DNA from: Sulfuriferula sp. AH1
GTDB lineage: Bacteria; Pseudomonadota; Gammaproteobacteria; Burkholderiales; Sulfuriferulaceae
Length of the DNA: 64,000 nucleotides
Direction of reading: 5' to 3'
Assembly (NCBI RefSeq): GCF_002162035.1
Contig: NZ_CP021138.1
Span: 1,736,001 to 1,800,000, forward strand
Under the pieces are notes generated by a model. That model made no database searches and was not told the DNA's origin. It saw nothing but the letters and a program-made list of their open reading frames with translations. A program made the translations under genes and the position numbers. The stretch's first letter is position 1, and every line of letters starts with the position of its first letter. Shown in pieces: positions 1 to 8,119 of the stretch.

Positions 1-382
1 TCTGTGCGCTGGCTGAAGAATCACGAACTTCGTTTTCTCACCCATACAGGCTTTCTGGTCAAAGGTAAAAAACCTGTTCGAACATACGGAGCGCCTAGCT
101 ACGGCGCTTGCGCCATTCTCGGACGTACAGATCGTGCTGACAACAAGCTGACGCGAGCATTTTCGCCCAAGTGCGTTGTTAAAGTATTTGCCATTCTCAC
201 TAGCAGATCGCGTAATCGGACAAACGCCGCATTGTGACCGATATAGTGATGAGGGTTGCGGTTACGTGAAGTATTGGCTTTTCTTGTAGGAAATGGCTTT
301 GCTGAGGAGGTGTGGATTGCAATCGATGATCAGGTATGACCGTTTTTAGATGATACAGGCAATCCACCTGCGTATTCTGTTG
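1..382. other. left edge, no recognisable gene
   Basis: An open frame runs on the plus strand from the window edge to about 237, but its translation matches no family I know and has no ribosome binding site, so I do not call it. The stretch lies outside the IS21 remnant that follows and may be the old flank of that element. Confidence 0.3.
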
Positions 383-469
383 AACGTGAACACCTATTCT
401 GCTCGAACGTGAACACCTGAACGGCGTGTTGTGCTGGTGGTTGGTTTTTACATCAAGTGTTCACGTTGG
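383..469. repeat. probable IS21-family terminal repeats
   Basis: The sequence AACGTGAACAC occurs at 383-393 and 406-416 in two direct copies about 23 bases apart, and its complement GTGTTCACGTT occurs at 459-469 just after the istB stop codon. Multiple short repeats near the ends are typical of IS21-family elements, so this is probably the istB-side end of the element. The exact tip and any target duplication cannot be set from one end. Confidence 0.5.
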
Positions 470-470
470 G

Positions 471-789
471 TCAAGTTTTTTTAGTTTTTCGCATGGAATC
501 TCCGGTTAATTCGATAGTGTGAGCGCGGTGGACGATGCGGTCGAGAATCGCGTCCGCCAGAGTGGGTTCGCCGATGACTTCATGCCATGCTTTGACCGGA
601 ATCTGGCTGGTAATGAGCGTGGCTTTTTGGGTGCGATCATCAATGAGTTCGAGCAAATCCCGCCGCTCGGATTGGGTCAGGGTGGACAGCCCCCAATCAT
701 CGAGAATGAGCATATCCACTTTAGCTATTTGCATCAGCCGTTTGCGGAAACTGCCCTCGCTGTGTGCCACATTAATCCGTGCTCAAAAC
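471..789 (-). pseudogene. istB: IstB helper ATPase of IS21 family, 3' fragment
   Basis: The translation matches the C-terminal part of IstB, the AAA+ ATPase that assists IS21 transposase. It contains the Walker B-like stretch LILDDWGL followed by a conserved LLELIDDR segment and ends near TGDSMRKTKKT. Reading upstream, the frame hits a TGA at about 784-789 just before ARINVAHSEGS, so the N-terminal half with the Walker A motif is missing and no istA is present. This is a dead remnant of an insertion sequence. Confidence 0.8.
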
Positions 790-804
790 ACTAGCTGTTA
801 AAAA

Positions 805-838
805 CCCACATATTAGTGGGAGGTTCAACTAATGAACC
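805..838. repeat. two adjacent short hairpins
   Basis: CCCAC(805-809)/GTGGG(816-820) and GGTTCA(822-827)/TGAACC(833-838) form two consecutive stem-loops directly beside the point where istB is truncated. They could be the edge of another small mobile element or a terminator relic; nothing else identifies them. Confidence 0.4.
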
Positions 839-999
839 ACTTCAAGGAAAGCAACGCATTGAGTTAGCTACTTTAACGGTCTGTTTGATTTGTGCGCCCC
901 CATTTTCTCCTGTTTGTTAATGGCGGTACGCAATTTTGTTTTCCATTCGCTGTGGACGTTTATGGCAGAATTTAGATCAAAAGTGGTTGCAGGTAACTT

Positions 1000-2652
1000 T
1001 TAGTGGCTAGGATGATAGTAAATTCGATGAGGGCGTGCGGTGATGTTTTTTAGTTGATTACTGGGGGAGACAATATGTCGCCCACCATCCAATTGAAATT
1101 TATTGACCAACTTTTCAAGATGTCCGGCCCGATCTTGCATGGATTTGGCAGCGGCGGCGGCTTGCTCTACCAGCGCCGCATTCTGTTGCGTGCTTTCATC
1201 CATTTGGGTGATGGCGTGATTAACTTCTTCAATACCTTGACTCTGCTCGCGACTGGCAGCACTGATTTCGCTCATGATGTCGGTGACGCGCTGTACGCTG
1301 GAAACAACTTCACCCATAGTCGTACCTGCTTGTGCGGCTTGCTTGTTGCCTTGTTCTATCTTCTCGACCGAGTCATCTATCAATAGCTTGATTTCTTTTG
1401 CCGCTGCCGCACTGCGTTGCGCCAAACTGCGCACTTCAGTGGCGACCACGGCAAAGCCGCGGCCCTGTTCGCCTGCGCGTGCGGCTTCAACTGCTGCATT
1501 GAGTGCGAGTATGTTGGTCTGGAAAGCGATGCCGTCGATAACGCCGATGATGTCAGCGATTTTACGTGCAGAGTCGTTGATTAAACTCATGGTGTTGACA
1601 ACTTCAGATACTACTACCCCACCCTTAGCGGCGACTTCCGAGGCAATTTCAGCAAGTTGATTGGCCTGATGAGCATTGTCGGCATTCTGTTTGACTGTAC
1701 TGGTGAGTTCTTCCATCGCTGAGGCGGTTTCTTCCAACGAGCCAGCTTGTGCTTCCGTGCGATTGGATAGATCCAGATTACCTACTGCGATTTGACTGGA
1801 AGCAGAAGCTATCGCCTCGGTTCCGACTCGCACTTCACCAACTATATGAGACAAACTGAAATTCATGTCTTTTAATGCAGTCAATAAAACGCCTACTTCA
1901 TCATGCTGCGTCACGGTGACATCAGCACGTAGATCGCCATCTGCAACACAGCGCGCAACTTCAATTGCATAATTAAGCGGGATGGTAATACTACGAATAA
2001 TCATCCACCCCATCACCACAGCAGTCATCAATGCTAGCGATATGATAATGATCATGACATAGGTCATTTGTGCCACATTGGCTGTGATCATCATTTCATT
2101 TTTAGCAGCACGCTGTTTTAAGTAATCAGTCAAAGCTAACGAATCGACTTTCCCTTGATCATAAACAGGGTTAATTTCTTTAAGCAGGACCGATCCAGCC
2201 GCTTCCCATTTATTAGATTGAATAGAAATAACAGCCTGATTGATGTTATCCACCGCAAAATGGTTGGTATCTGCCATCCAGGTATCAAGCAGTTTTTTCT
2301 CTTCTTGATCGGTAATACCTACCCGATATTGATCGAACAATTCCTGCAATCTCTTTTGTGAAGTACTTATTTGATCAAAATGTTTGTTAACGGAGTGGTC
2401 ATGGAATTTGGCAATAGACAATTCTGGATTGTGTTGCAATGCTAACATTAACTGGCTACGTTGCTCTTCCATCAGATATTTAATGCGTATCACATTAGCT
2501 TCAGCGGTTTTGTCTTTAAGACTAAGGTTTTCTAGCAGGCCAACATTGTGTTGTGCATTATATATCCCCATGCCACCAACGAAGATAAGTAACAATGCGA
2601 ATAATGAGAATGTAACAATTAAACGGAATTTAATGCTGATTTGATTGAACAT
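1000..2652 (-). CDS. methyl-accepting chemotaxis protein
   Basis: A transmembrane chemoreceptor of 550 residues. Visible parts are an N-terminal membrane segment (about residues 10-32), a periplasmic four-helix-type sensor region to about residue 195, a second membrane segment (about 198-222, rich in I, L, M and V), a HAMP linker, and the long signalling helix pair with the hairpin tip core EVRSLAQRSAAAAKEIK and methylation-type SAMEELTSTV segments. It would pass ligand binding to CheA/CheW. The ligand cannot be read from the sequence. It stands alone between IS remnants, with no che genes nearby. Confidence 0.93.
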   Translation of the reverse strand: MFNQISIKFRLIVTFSLFALLLIFVGGMGIYNAQHNVGLLENLSLKDKTAEANVIRIKYLMEEQRSQLMLALQHNPELSIAKFHDHSVNKHFDQISTSQKRLQELFDQYRVGITDQEEKKLLDTWMADTNHFAVDNINQAVISIQSNKWEAAGSVLLKEINPVYDQGKVDSLALTDYLKQRAAKNEMMITANVAQMTYVMIIIISLALMTAVVMGWMIIRSITIPLNYAIEVARCVADGDLRADVTVTQHDEVGVLLTALKDMNFSLSHIVGEVRVGTEAIASASSQIAVGNLDLSNRTEAQAGSLEETASAMEELTSTVKQNADNAHQANQLAEIASEVAAKGGVVVSEVVNTMSLINDSARKIADIIGVIDGIAFQTNILALNAAVEAARAGEQGRGFAVVATEVRSLAQRSAAAAKEIKLLIDDSVEKIEQGNKQAAQAGTTMGEVVSSVQRVTDIMSEISAASREQSQGIEEVNHAITQMDESTQQNAALVEQAAAAAKSMQDRAGHLEKLVNKFQLDGGRHIVSPSNQLKNITARPHRIYYHPSH

Positions 2653-2731
2653 GACGTCCCTTCCTTAAATTTATAGCGCGGCTTCAATTTCGAAACACAG
2701 CACGTAATGTTTTGGTTATGCTCAAACCTCT

Positions 2732-3110
2732 GTCAAGACAATATTGAGTCGAGTTTAAGAGGGTAATCTTTCACATGCAGCGGAACAGCGCTGCCCCGTT
2801 TTTCTAGTTGTTGCTTTTGAGCGAAATTCCCCCACAAGAATTACTCCGCCACCGTTCGTGGTATAGCACATTTCATCTGGGGTGCTGTAATCAAGCGACA
2901 GGGGTGTTCTTCTCATGTTTTAAAAGCACAAAATATTCTGCCAGCCTTAGCAGCAATTTCGCAGGATGGCATATTCTTTCAGATACACTGCACTGCTATG
3001 ACAATGCCGTGCCATGAACACCACTGCAAAAGCCTTACTAACCAATTGCCAGCCCAGATCGGTATTGAATATCTAGAGTGCCCCGTATGCCTTTAATACC
3101 TATTTAAAAC
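2732..3110 (-). pseudogene. decayed IS3-family orfB 3' end
   Basis: This stretch aligns by eye with the 3' end of the intact IS3-family element at 52.1-53.5 kb: it begins with the same GTCAAGACAATA and GAGTTTAAGAGGGTAA words and shares an 18-base block at 3057-3074 with 52589-52606. It carries many substitutions and lacks roughly 100 bases internally, so it cannot encode transposase. It is a relic of an older insertion by the same or a close element. Confidence 0.8.
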
Positions 3111-3225
3111 AACTCACACAGAATCTGCTTCCAGTATGTTCAATGATCGCCTTCCCAGCAATTTCTATTATTTACAACAACTTATGAATTAAGCCCCGAA
3201 ATGAATGGACAAAGCATCTTTACAA

Positions 3226-4638
3226 TCAATTATATTTTTCACTTATTGCACCCGCCTCAATACGAAACCAAGCCATTTTCTCGTGTAACTTCACCACATT
3301 GCCCACGATGATGAGCGAGGGTGGCTTGAATTTGGCCTCGGTGGCAAGCGCCGGCAATGTTTCCAGAGTGCCCACCAAAACTCGCTGGTGCACCGTAGTA
3401 CCATGCTCTACGATGGCGGCAGGTGTTGCAGCGGGTAATCCGTGTGAAACAAGTTCCTTGCACAGAATAGGCAACCCCAGCAGCCCCATGTAAATCACAA
3501 CAGTCTGATTGGGCCGAGCTAGCGCATCCCAATCCAAGTTGATACTATCGTCTTTAAGATGTCCAGTGACAAACACGCAGGACTGAGCGTAATCCCGGTG
3601 AGTAAGCGGAATGCCGGCATAGGACGCTACGCCTGATGCCGCGGTGATGCCCGGCACTACTTGGAACGGAATGCCGTTCTCTGCCAAGGTTTCAATCTCT
3701 TCTCCGCCACGGCCGAAAATGAATGGATCGCCGCCCTTAAGGCGTAACACCCGCTTGCCTTCTTGAGCATAACGCACCAGCATCAGGTTGATATCCTCCT
3801 GAGGCATGGTATGGTTGGCGCGCTCTTTGCCCACATAAACGCGTTCCGCGTCACGCCGACACATATTGAGCACCGCGTCAGCGACGAGATGATCATAAAC
3901 CACCACGTCAGCCTGCTGCATCAGATGTAGTGCCCGGAATGTCAAGAGATCCGGGTTGCCTGGGCCGCTGCCCACCAGATAAACCTCACCCTGTAGCAAG
4001 CCGTCCGCTGCCTCATCCAATTGCTGCTTGAGCGCTGCTTCAGCGGCCGCATCATTACCAGCGTAAACCAACTCGGCAATTGGCCCTTGGAAAACTTTTT
4101 CCCAGAATATGCGTCGGTTGGGTGGCAAGGAAAATTTCTTTTTTACCTCATCGCGGAAGCTGGCGGCGAGCAGTGCCAGCCGTCCATAGCTTGATGGAAT
4201 CAGGGTTTCCAGCCGTGCACGCAGCAACCGCGCCAGCACTGGCGCGGCACCACCGCTGGACACCGCCACCAACAATGGCGAACGATCAAGGATGGCTGGC
4301 AGGATGAAACTGCATAGTTCGAGCCTATCAGCCACGTTTACCGGCAGATGACGTGCACGTGCAGCCTGGGATACTGTACGATCAAGATCGTCGTCTCCGC
4401 TAGCACAAATCACCACCGCAACATCGTTGAGTAGCATTGGATCAAATTTGATCTTGTGATGAGCAAGCCGCTCCAGACCCTCAAGCTCGGTAAAGGCAGC
4501 CACGAGCCCCAGCGCCGCGACAGTCACCTGAGCACCACACTGAAGCAGCAAAGCCGCCTTGCGCGCGGCAATTTCACCACCGCCCACCACGAGGCAGCGC
4601 TGGCCGCGAATATCCATAAAAACAGGGAAAAAATTCAT
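3226..4638 (-). CDS. cysG: siroheme synthase CysG
   Basis: A three-activity enzyme of 470 residues making siroheme for sulfite reductase. The N-terminal third is a precorrin-2 dehydrogenase/sirohydrochlorin ferrochelatase with an NAD-binding [12 protein letters not shown] loop near residue 17; the C-terminal part (from about 215) is uroporphyrinogen-III C-methyltransferase with [32 protein letters not shown] and VPGITAASG motifs. Length fits the family. It is the last gene of the minus-strand sulfate assimilation operon, which fits the siroheme need of the sulfite reductase upstream. Confidence 0.96.
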   Translation of the reverse strand: MNFFPVFMDIRGQRCLVVGGGEIAARKAALLLQCGAQVTVAALGLVAAFTELEGLERLAHHKIKFDPMLLNDVAVVICASGDDDLDRTVSQAARARHLPVNVADRLELCSFILPAILDRSPLLVAVSSGGAAPVLARLLRARLETLIPSSYGRLALLAASFRDEVKKKFSLPPNRRIFWEKVFQGPIAELVYAGNDAAAEAALKQQLDEAADGLLQGEVYLVGSGPGNPDLLTFRALHLMQQADVVVYDHLVADAVLNMCRRDAERVYVGKERANHTMPQEDINLMLVRYAQEGKRVLRLKGGDPFIFGRGGEEIETLAENGIPFQVVPGITAASGVASYAGIPLTHRDYAQSCVFVTGHLKDDSINLDWDALARPNQTVVIYMGLLGLPILCKELVSHGLPAATPAAIVEHGTTVHQRVLVGTLETLPALATEAKFKPPSLIIVGNVVKLHEKMAWFRIEAGAISEKYN

Positions 4639-4672
4639 TATGATTCGAAAATCGCCATGTAATAACTATCCC

Positions 4673-4999
4673 TCATAAAAAGTCCAAATGTTCACGTTTA
4701 TTCTTGATCTTGGCCCATTCATCGGCGTCTGGTAGGGCGGGTATCTTTTCTGTGATCTGGGACCATTTCTTGGCTAGTTCGGCATTGATGACGATAAATT
4801 CCCGTTGGTCATTAGAAACATCACTTTCAGCAAATATCGCCTCTACCGGGCACTCCGCTACGCAGAGCGTGCAATCAATGCAAACCTCCGGGTCAATAGC
4901 CAGAAAATCGGGACCCTCAACGAAACAGTCCACAGGACACACTTCCACGCAATCGGTATACTTGCATCGAATACAGGACTCGGTCACCACATAAGTCAT
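4673..4999 (-). CDS. fdxA: 7Fe-type ferredoxin FdxA
   Basis: A soluble ferredoxin of 108 residues with two clusters of cysteines: [14 protein letters not shown] near the start and [13 protein letters not shown] around residue 40, the 3Fe-4S/4Fe-4S pattern of the FdxA family. I start at the methionine of MTYVV, as in the family, rather than four codons upstream. Lying between cysG and cysN in a sulfur operon without a cysJ flavoprotein gene, it is a likely electron donor to the sulfite reductase or APS reductase; that role is inferred. Confidence 0.93.
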   Translation of the reverse strand: MTYVVTESCIRCKYTDCVEVCPVDCFVEGPDFLAIDPEVCIDCTLCVAECPVEAIFAESDVSNDQREFIVINAELAKKWSQITEKIPALPDADEWAKIKNKREHLDFL

Positions 5000-5110
5000 T
5001 TGAAACTCCAAAAAATATTCAGTTATTTAATTAATCACTGCCAGAAAGTTTTTTACGCCATCATCTAAGCTCAGAAATTCAGTCCATCTCACGAAAAGAC
5101 TGGGGAAGCC

Positions 5111-6424
5111 TCAGCAGATCATGCCTGCCGCCACCGTACTATTCGTGTCCTGATCAATAATGATGAAACCTCCCGTTGTACGGTTGTCCTGATAAGTATC
5201 GTAAATTAAAGGGCGCTGTGTTTTGATTGATACTCTAGCGATTTCATTCGTCTGAAGATCGCTTGCATTAGCGTTGTGCTCCAAGGTGTTGACGTCCACT
5301 TTGTAGTGCATCGCCTGGATCGTCGCTTTTACAGTCTGAGTAGTGTGCTTGATTAAGTAGTTCCGTCCCAAATCCATGGGTTTGTCGTCCAGCCAGCACA
5401 AAATTGCTTCAAACTCCTTCTCGACCCAAGGAAGATGGCTCTGGTATACAGTCGTTTCCTCGAACAGCCGGTCGAGCCGATGCACGATCATGTCGCCATG
5501 GCAGACATCGATATCATCTTCGAGAGTGAGTATCACCGATTGTGGTGCGTAAGCTTCGGAAAGCTTCTTGTCAAATGAGGCGTAAATCTCCTTCACTTTC
5601 GATGTCCGTCCGCTGGGCAGCACCGTAATCTCATCGCCGACCTGAACACAGCCTGATTCGATACGTCCCATGTAGCCGCGAAAATCGTGTAAATCAGGCA
5701 TTTGTGGTCGACTGACCAATTGCACGGGAAATCGAAAATCACGCAAATTCAAGGTATCGGCGACCACGATATTCTCCAGCAGATTCAGCAACGTGCTGCC
5801 CTGATACCAAGGTATGTTGTCACCCCTTTCAACCACCATATCGCCATGGAGTGACGACATCGGGATGAAGTGGATATCGTGTGCATCCAGCTTGATGCAG
5901 AACTCGATAAATTCGGCCTTGATCTGCTCAAATACTTCCTCGGAATAGTCCACCAGATCCATCTTGTTGATCGCCACAACCAAATGACGAATACCCAATA
6001 GGCTCGCAATATAAGCATGACGGCGGGACTGGGCACGAACCCCTTTGCGCGCATCGATCAGGATCACTACCAGGCTTGCCGTGCTGGCCCCCGTCACCAT
6101 GTTACGGGTGTATTGTTCATGACCGGGCGTGTCGGCGATGATGAACTTGCGCTTGGGGGTGGCAAAATAACGGTAAGCCACGTCGATGGTGATGCCCTGC
6201 TCGCGTTCCGCCGTCAGACCATCGGTCAACAGCGCAAGGTCTGCCCCTTCCATGCCTCGGCGGCGGGTGACGCGCTCGATGGCATCAAGCTGGTCCGTGC
6301 AAATAGCCTTACTGTCGTACAGCAGACGACCGATCAGAGTGCTCTTGCCATCATCCACACTGCCTGCGGTTATAAACCTGAGTAGGTCTGTCGCAGGAGC
6401 CAAGTTGTGCTTTTCATTTGCCAT
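5111..6424 (-). CDS. cysN: sulfate adenylyltransferase large subunit CysN
   Basis: GTPase subunit of ATP sulfurylase, which with CysD activates sulfate to adenosine phosphosulfate (APS). The EF-Tu-like G domain shows the P-loop GSVDDGKSTLIGRLLYD near residue 17, DTPGHEQYTRNM near 97 and NKMDLVDYS near 152. At 437 residues it ends after the beta-barrel domains and has no C-terminal APS kinase (CysC) domain, so the pathway here stops at APS. Its ATG overlaps the cysD stop by one base, implying translational coupling. Confidence 0.96.
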   Translation of the reverse strand: MANEKHNLAPATDLLRFITAGSVDDGKSTLIGRLLYDSKAICTDQLDAIERVTRRRGMEGADLALLTDGLTAEREQGITIDVAYRYFATPKRKFIIADTPGHEQYTRNMVTGASTASLVVILIDARKGVRAQSRRHAYIASLLGIRHLVVAINKMDLVDYSEEVFEQIKAEFIEFCIKLDAHDIHFIPMSSLHGDMVVERGDNIPWYQGSTLLNLLENIVVADTLNLRDFRFPVQLVSRPQMPDLHDFRGYMGRIESGCVQVGDEITVLPSGRTSKVKEIYASFDKKLSEAYAPQSVILTLEDDIDVCHGDMIVHRLDRLFEETTVYQSHLPWVEKEFEAILCWLDDKPMDLGRNYLIKHTTQTVKATIQAMHYKVDVNTLEHNANASDLQTNEIARVSIKTQRPLIYDTYQDNRTTGGFIIIDQDTNSTVAAGMIC

Positions 6425-7329
6425 TAGAAATACCCTTCTCTTTTACGTAATTCCATGGAAGCCTCCGAGGTACGGTCATCCATGCGAGTTGCGCCACGCT
6501 CGGTGATAGTAGTTGCCCTTGTTTCCCGTATAATGTCTCCGATAGTTACCGCCGTCGACTCCACCGGACAGGTGCAGCTCATATCACCCACAGTACGGAA
6601 ACGTACCGAGCGCCTCTCCACAATTTCACCCGACGCTGGTTGCACCAAAGATGAGACCGGGAGCCACTGAGCACCACGCTGGACAACCTTCCGCTCGTGG
6701 GCAAAATATAAGCTTGGCACCTCCAGAGACTCTTGGGCGATGTATTGCCAGATATCCAATTCTGTCCAATTGCTGATAGGAAACACCCGCATGTGCTCAC
6801 CAGGATTGACGCGAGTGTTGTAAAGATTCCACAGTTCGGGACGCTGATTTTTTGGATCCCATTGACCGAACTCGTCCCGAAACGAAAAAATTCGCTCTTT
6901 GGCACGCGCTTTTTCCTCGTCCCGACGCGCACCGCCGAAGCACGCATCGAAACCGAATTCACGAATAGCATCCAACAGTGTCACGGTCTGCATCTGGTTG
7001 CGCCCCTGATCAAGATTCTTCACCTTAATCTTTCCCTGATCGATTGAATCTTGTACCGTACGCACGATCAACTCCTCGCGAAGTTGGGCGGCGCGATGAT
7101 CTCGAAACTTGATCACTTCGGGAAAGTTGTGCCCAGTGTCAATGTGCAACATCGGGAACGGAAATTTGCCGGGACGAAATGCTTTCTCTGCCAAGCGCAG
7201 CATAACAATAGAGTCCTTACCCCCTGAAAACAGTAATACTGGATTTCGACATTCAGATGCCACCTCCCGCATGATGTGAATCGATTCACTTTCGAGCCAA
7301 TCTAAATGGCTCAACCGATGGTATGACAT
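6424..7329 (-). CDS. cysD: sulfate adenylyltransferase small subunit CysD
   Basis: Catalytic subunit of ATP sulfurylase, 301 residues. The PP-loop SGGKDSIVMLRLAEKAF lies near residue 35 and the family blocks CFGGARRDEEKARAKER and RVFPISNWTELDIWQYI are intact. It pairs with CysN immediately downstream and follows cysH by about 30 bases in the same operon. Confidence 0.96.
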   Translation of the reverse strand: MSYHRLSHLDWLESESIHIMREVASECRNPVLLFSGGKDSIVMLRLAEKAFRPGKFPFPMLHIDTGHNFPEVIKFRDHRAAQLREELIVRTVQDSIDQGKIKVKNLDQGRNQMQTVTLLDAIREFGFDACFGGARRDEEKARAKERIFSFRDEFGQWDPKNQRPELWNLYNTRVNPGEHMRVFPISNWTELDIWQYIAQESLEVPSLYFAHERKVVQRGAQWLPVSSLVQPASGEIVERRSVRFRTVGDMSCTCPVESTAVTIGDIIRETRATTITERGATRMDDRTSEASMELRKREGYF

Positions 7330-7360
7330 AGCACTCCTTAATCTCAGTTCAGGTTATATT

Positions 7361-8092
7361 TCAATTAGGGTTTTTTTTGCAATGCAAGCCGCACTCTTTG
7401 GGTATCGAGTCCTCCCAAGACCAACGCCCTGCGCGAGAGTCCTCTCCGATTGCGACAGCACGAGTACATGGAGCGCAACCAACACTCGGAAACCCCTGAT
7501 CATGCAAATCGTTATAGGGCACGTCAAATTCATAAAGGTAGGCCCACACATCTGCATGTTTCCACTCCACCAAGGGGTTAAATTTCTGTAACTGATACTC
7601 CTGATTCCATTCTGAAAGGAGCAAATCCGCGCGTGTTGCTGCCTGTTGCCGACGCAACCCAGTGAGCCAAGCCTTTTTCTCCTTGAGCGCACGCTGCAAC
7701 GGTTCCACCTTTCGGATGTAGCAACAAGACTTGCGTAGCTCAACACTCTCATAAAAACCATTGGGACCATGCCGTTGGGTATACTGCTCAACCACTAGAT
7801 CTTCTGGGAAATAAATGCGTAGCGGAACCTTTTGATGGTGAATAATCTCGTGCATAAGTTGATGGGTCTCTTCTGGCAAACGCCCCGTATCAATACTGAA
7901 TATTTCGATTCCAGGCGCATGTTTTACGATTAGATCAGTCAGGACCATATCTTCAGCGCCAAAACTGTTGGCAAAAGCTGCAGGCGCATGATCACATTCG
8001 ATGCTCTTTAGAAGCGCAACAACTTCTTCAATTTTTTGCTCCAAATTCATTTGCTTTTCCTTTTCTTCATTAAATTTACGATCCAGACTCAT
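7361..8092 (-). CDS. cysH: APS reductase (CysH family, 4Fe-4S type)
   Basis: Reduces activated sulfate to sulfite. The cysteine pattern is that of an iron-sulfur APS reductase: CC at 123-124, C-X2-C at 206-209 and the catalytic ECGLHC near the C terminus. That agrees with the absence of APS kinase in this operon. The first ATG at 8092 overlaps the stop of the upstream reductase (ATGA), but a second in-frame ATG at 8050 (MNLEQK) sits after a duplicated ribosome-binding region and matches where the family normally begins; either start, or both, may be used. Confidence 0.93.
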   Translation of the reverse strand: MSLDRKFNEEKEKQMNLEQKIEEVVALLKSIECDHAPAAFANSFGAEDMVLTDLIVKHAPGIEIFSIDTGRLPEETHQLMHEIIHHQKVPLRIYFPEDLVVEQYTQRHGPNGFYESVELRKSCCYIRKVEPLQRALKEKKAWLTGLRRQQAATRADLLLSEWNQEYQLQKFNPLVEWKHADVWAYLYEFDVPYNDLHDQGFPSVGCAPCTRAVAIGEDSRAGRWSWEDSIPKECGLHCKKNPN

Positions 8093-8119
8093 TTGCTTTT
8101 CCCTTCCTTCATCAAATTT
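8048..8119 (-). repeat. 42-bp duplication of the cysI-cysH junction
   Basis: Positions 8048-8077 and 8090-8119 are near-identical 30-base copies offset by 42 bases. Each ends, on the coding strand, with AAAAGCAAATG. One copy encodes the end of the reductase and the cysH start, the other adds 14 codons to the cysH N terminus, leaving two ribosome-binding sites with in-frame starts. Confidence 0.85.

Noticed and set aside
4-237. 77-codon open frame at left edge
   Set aside because: No start signal, no family resemblance, basic and cysteine-scattered composition typical of chance frames.
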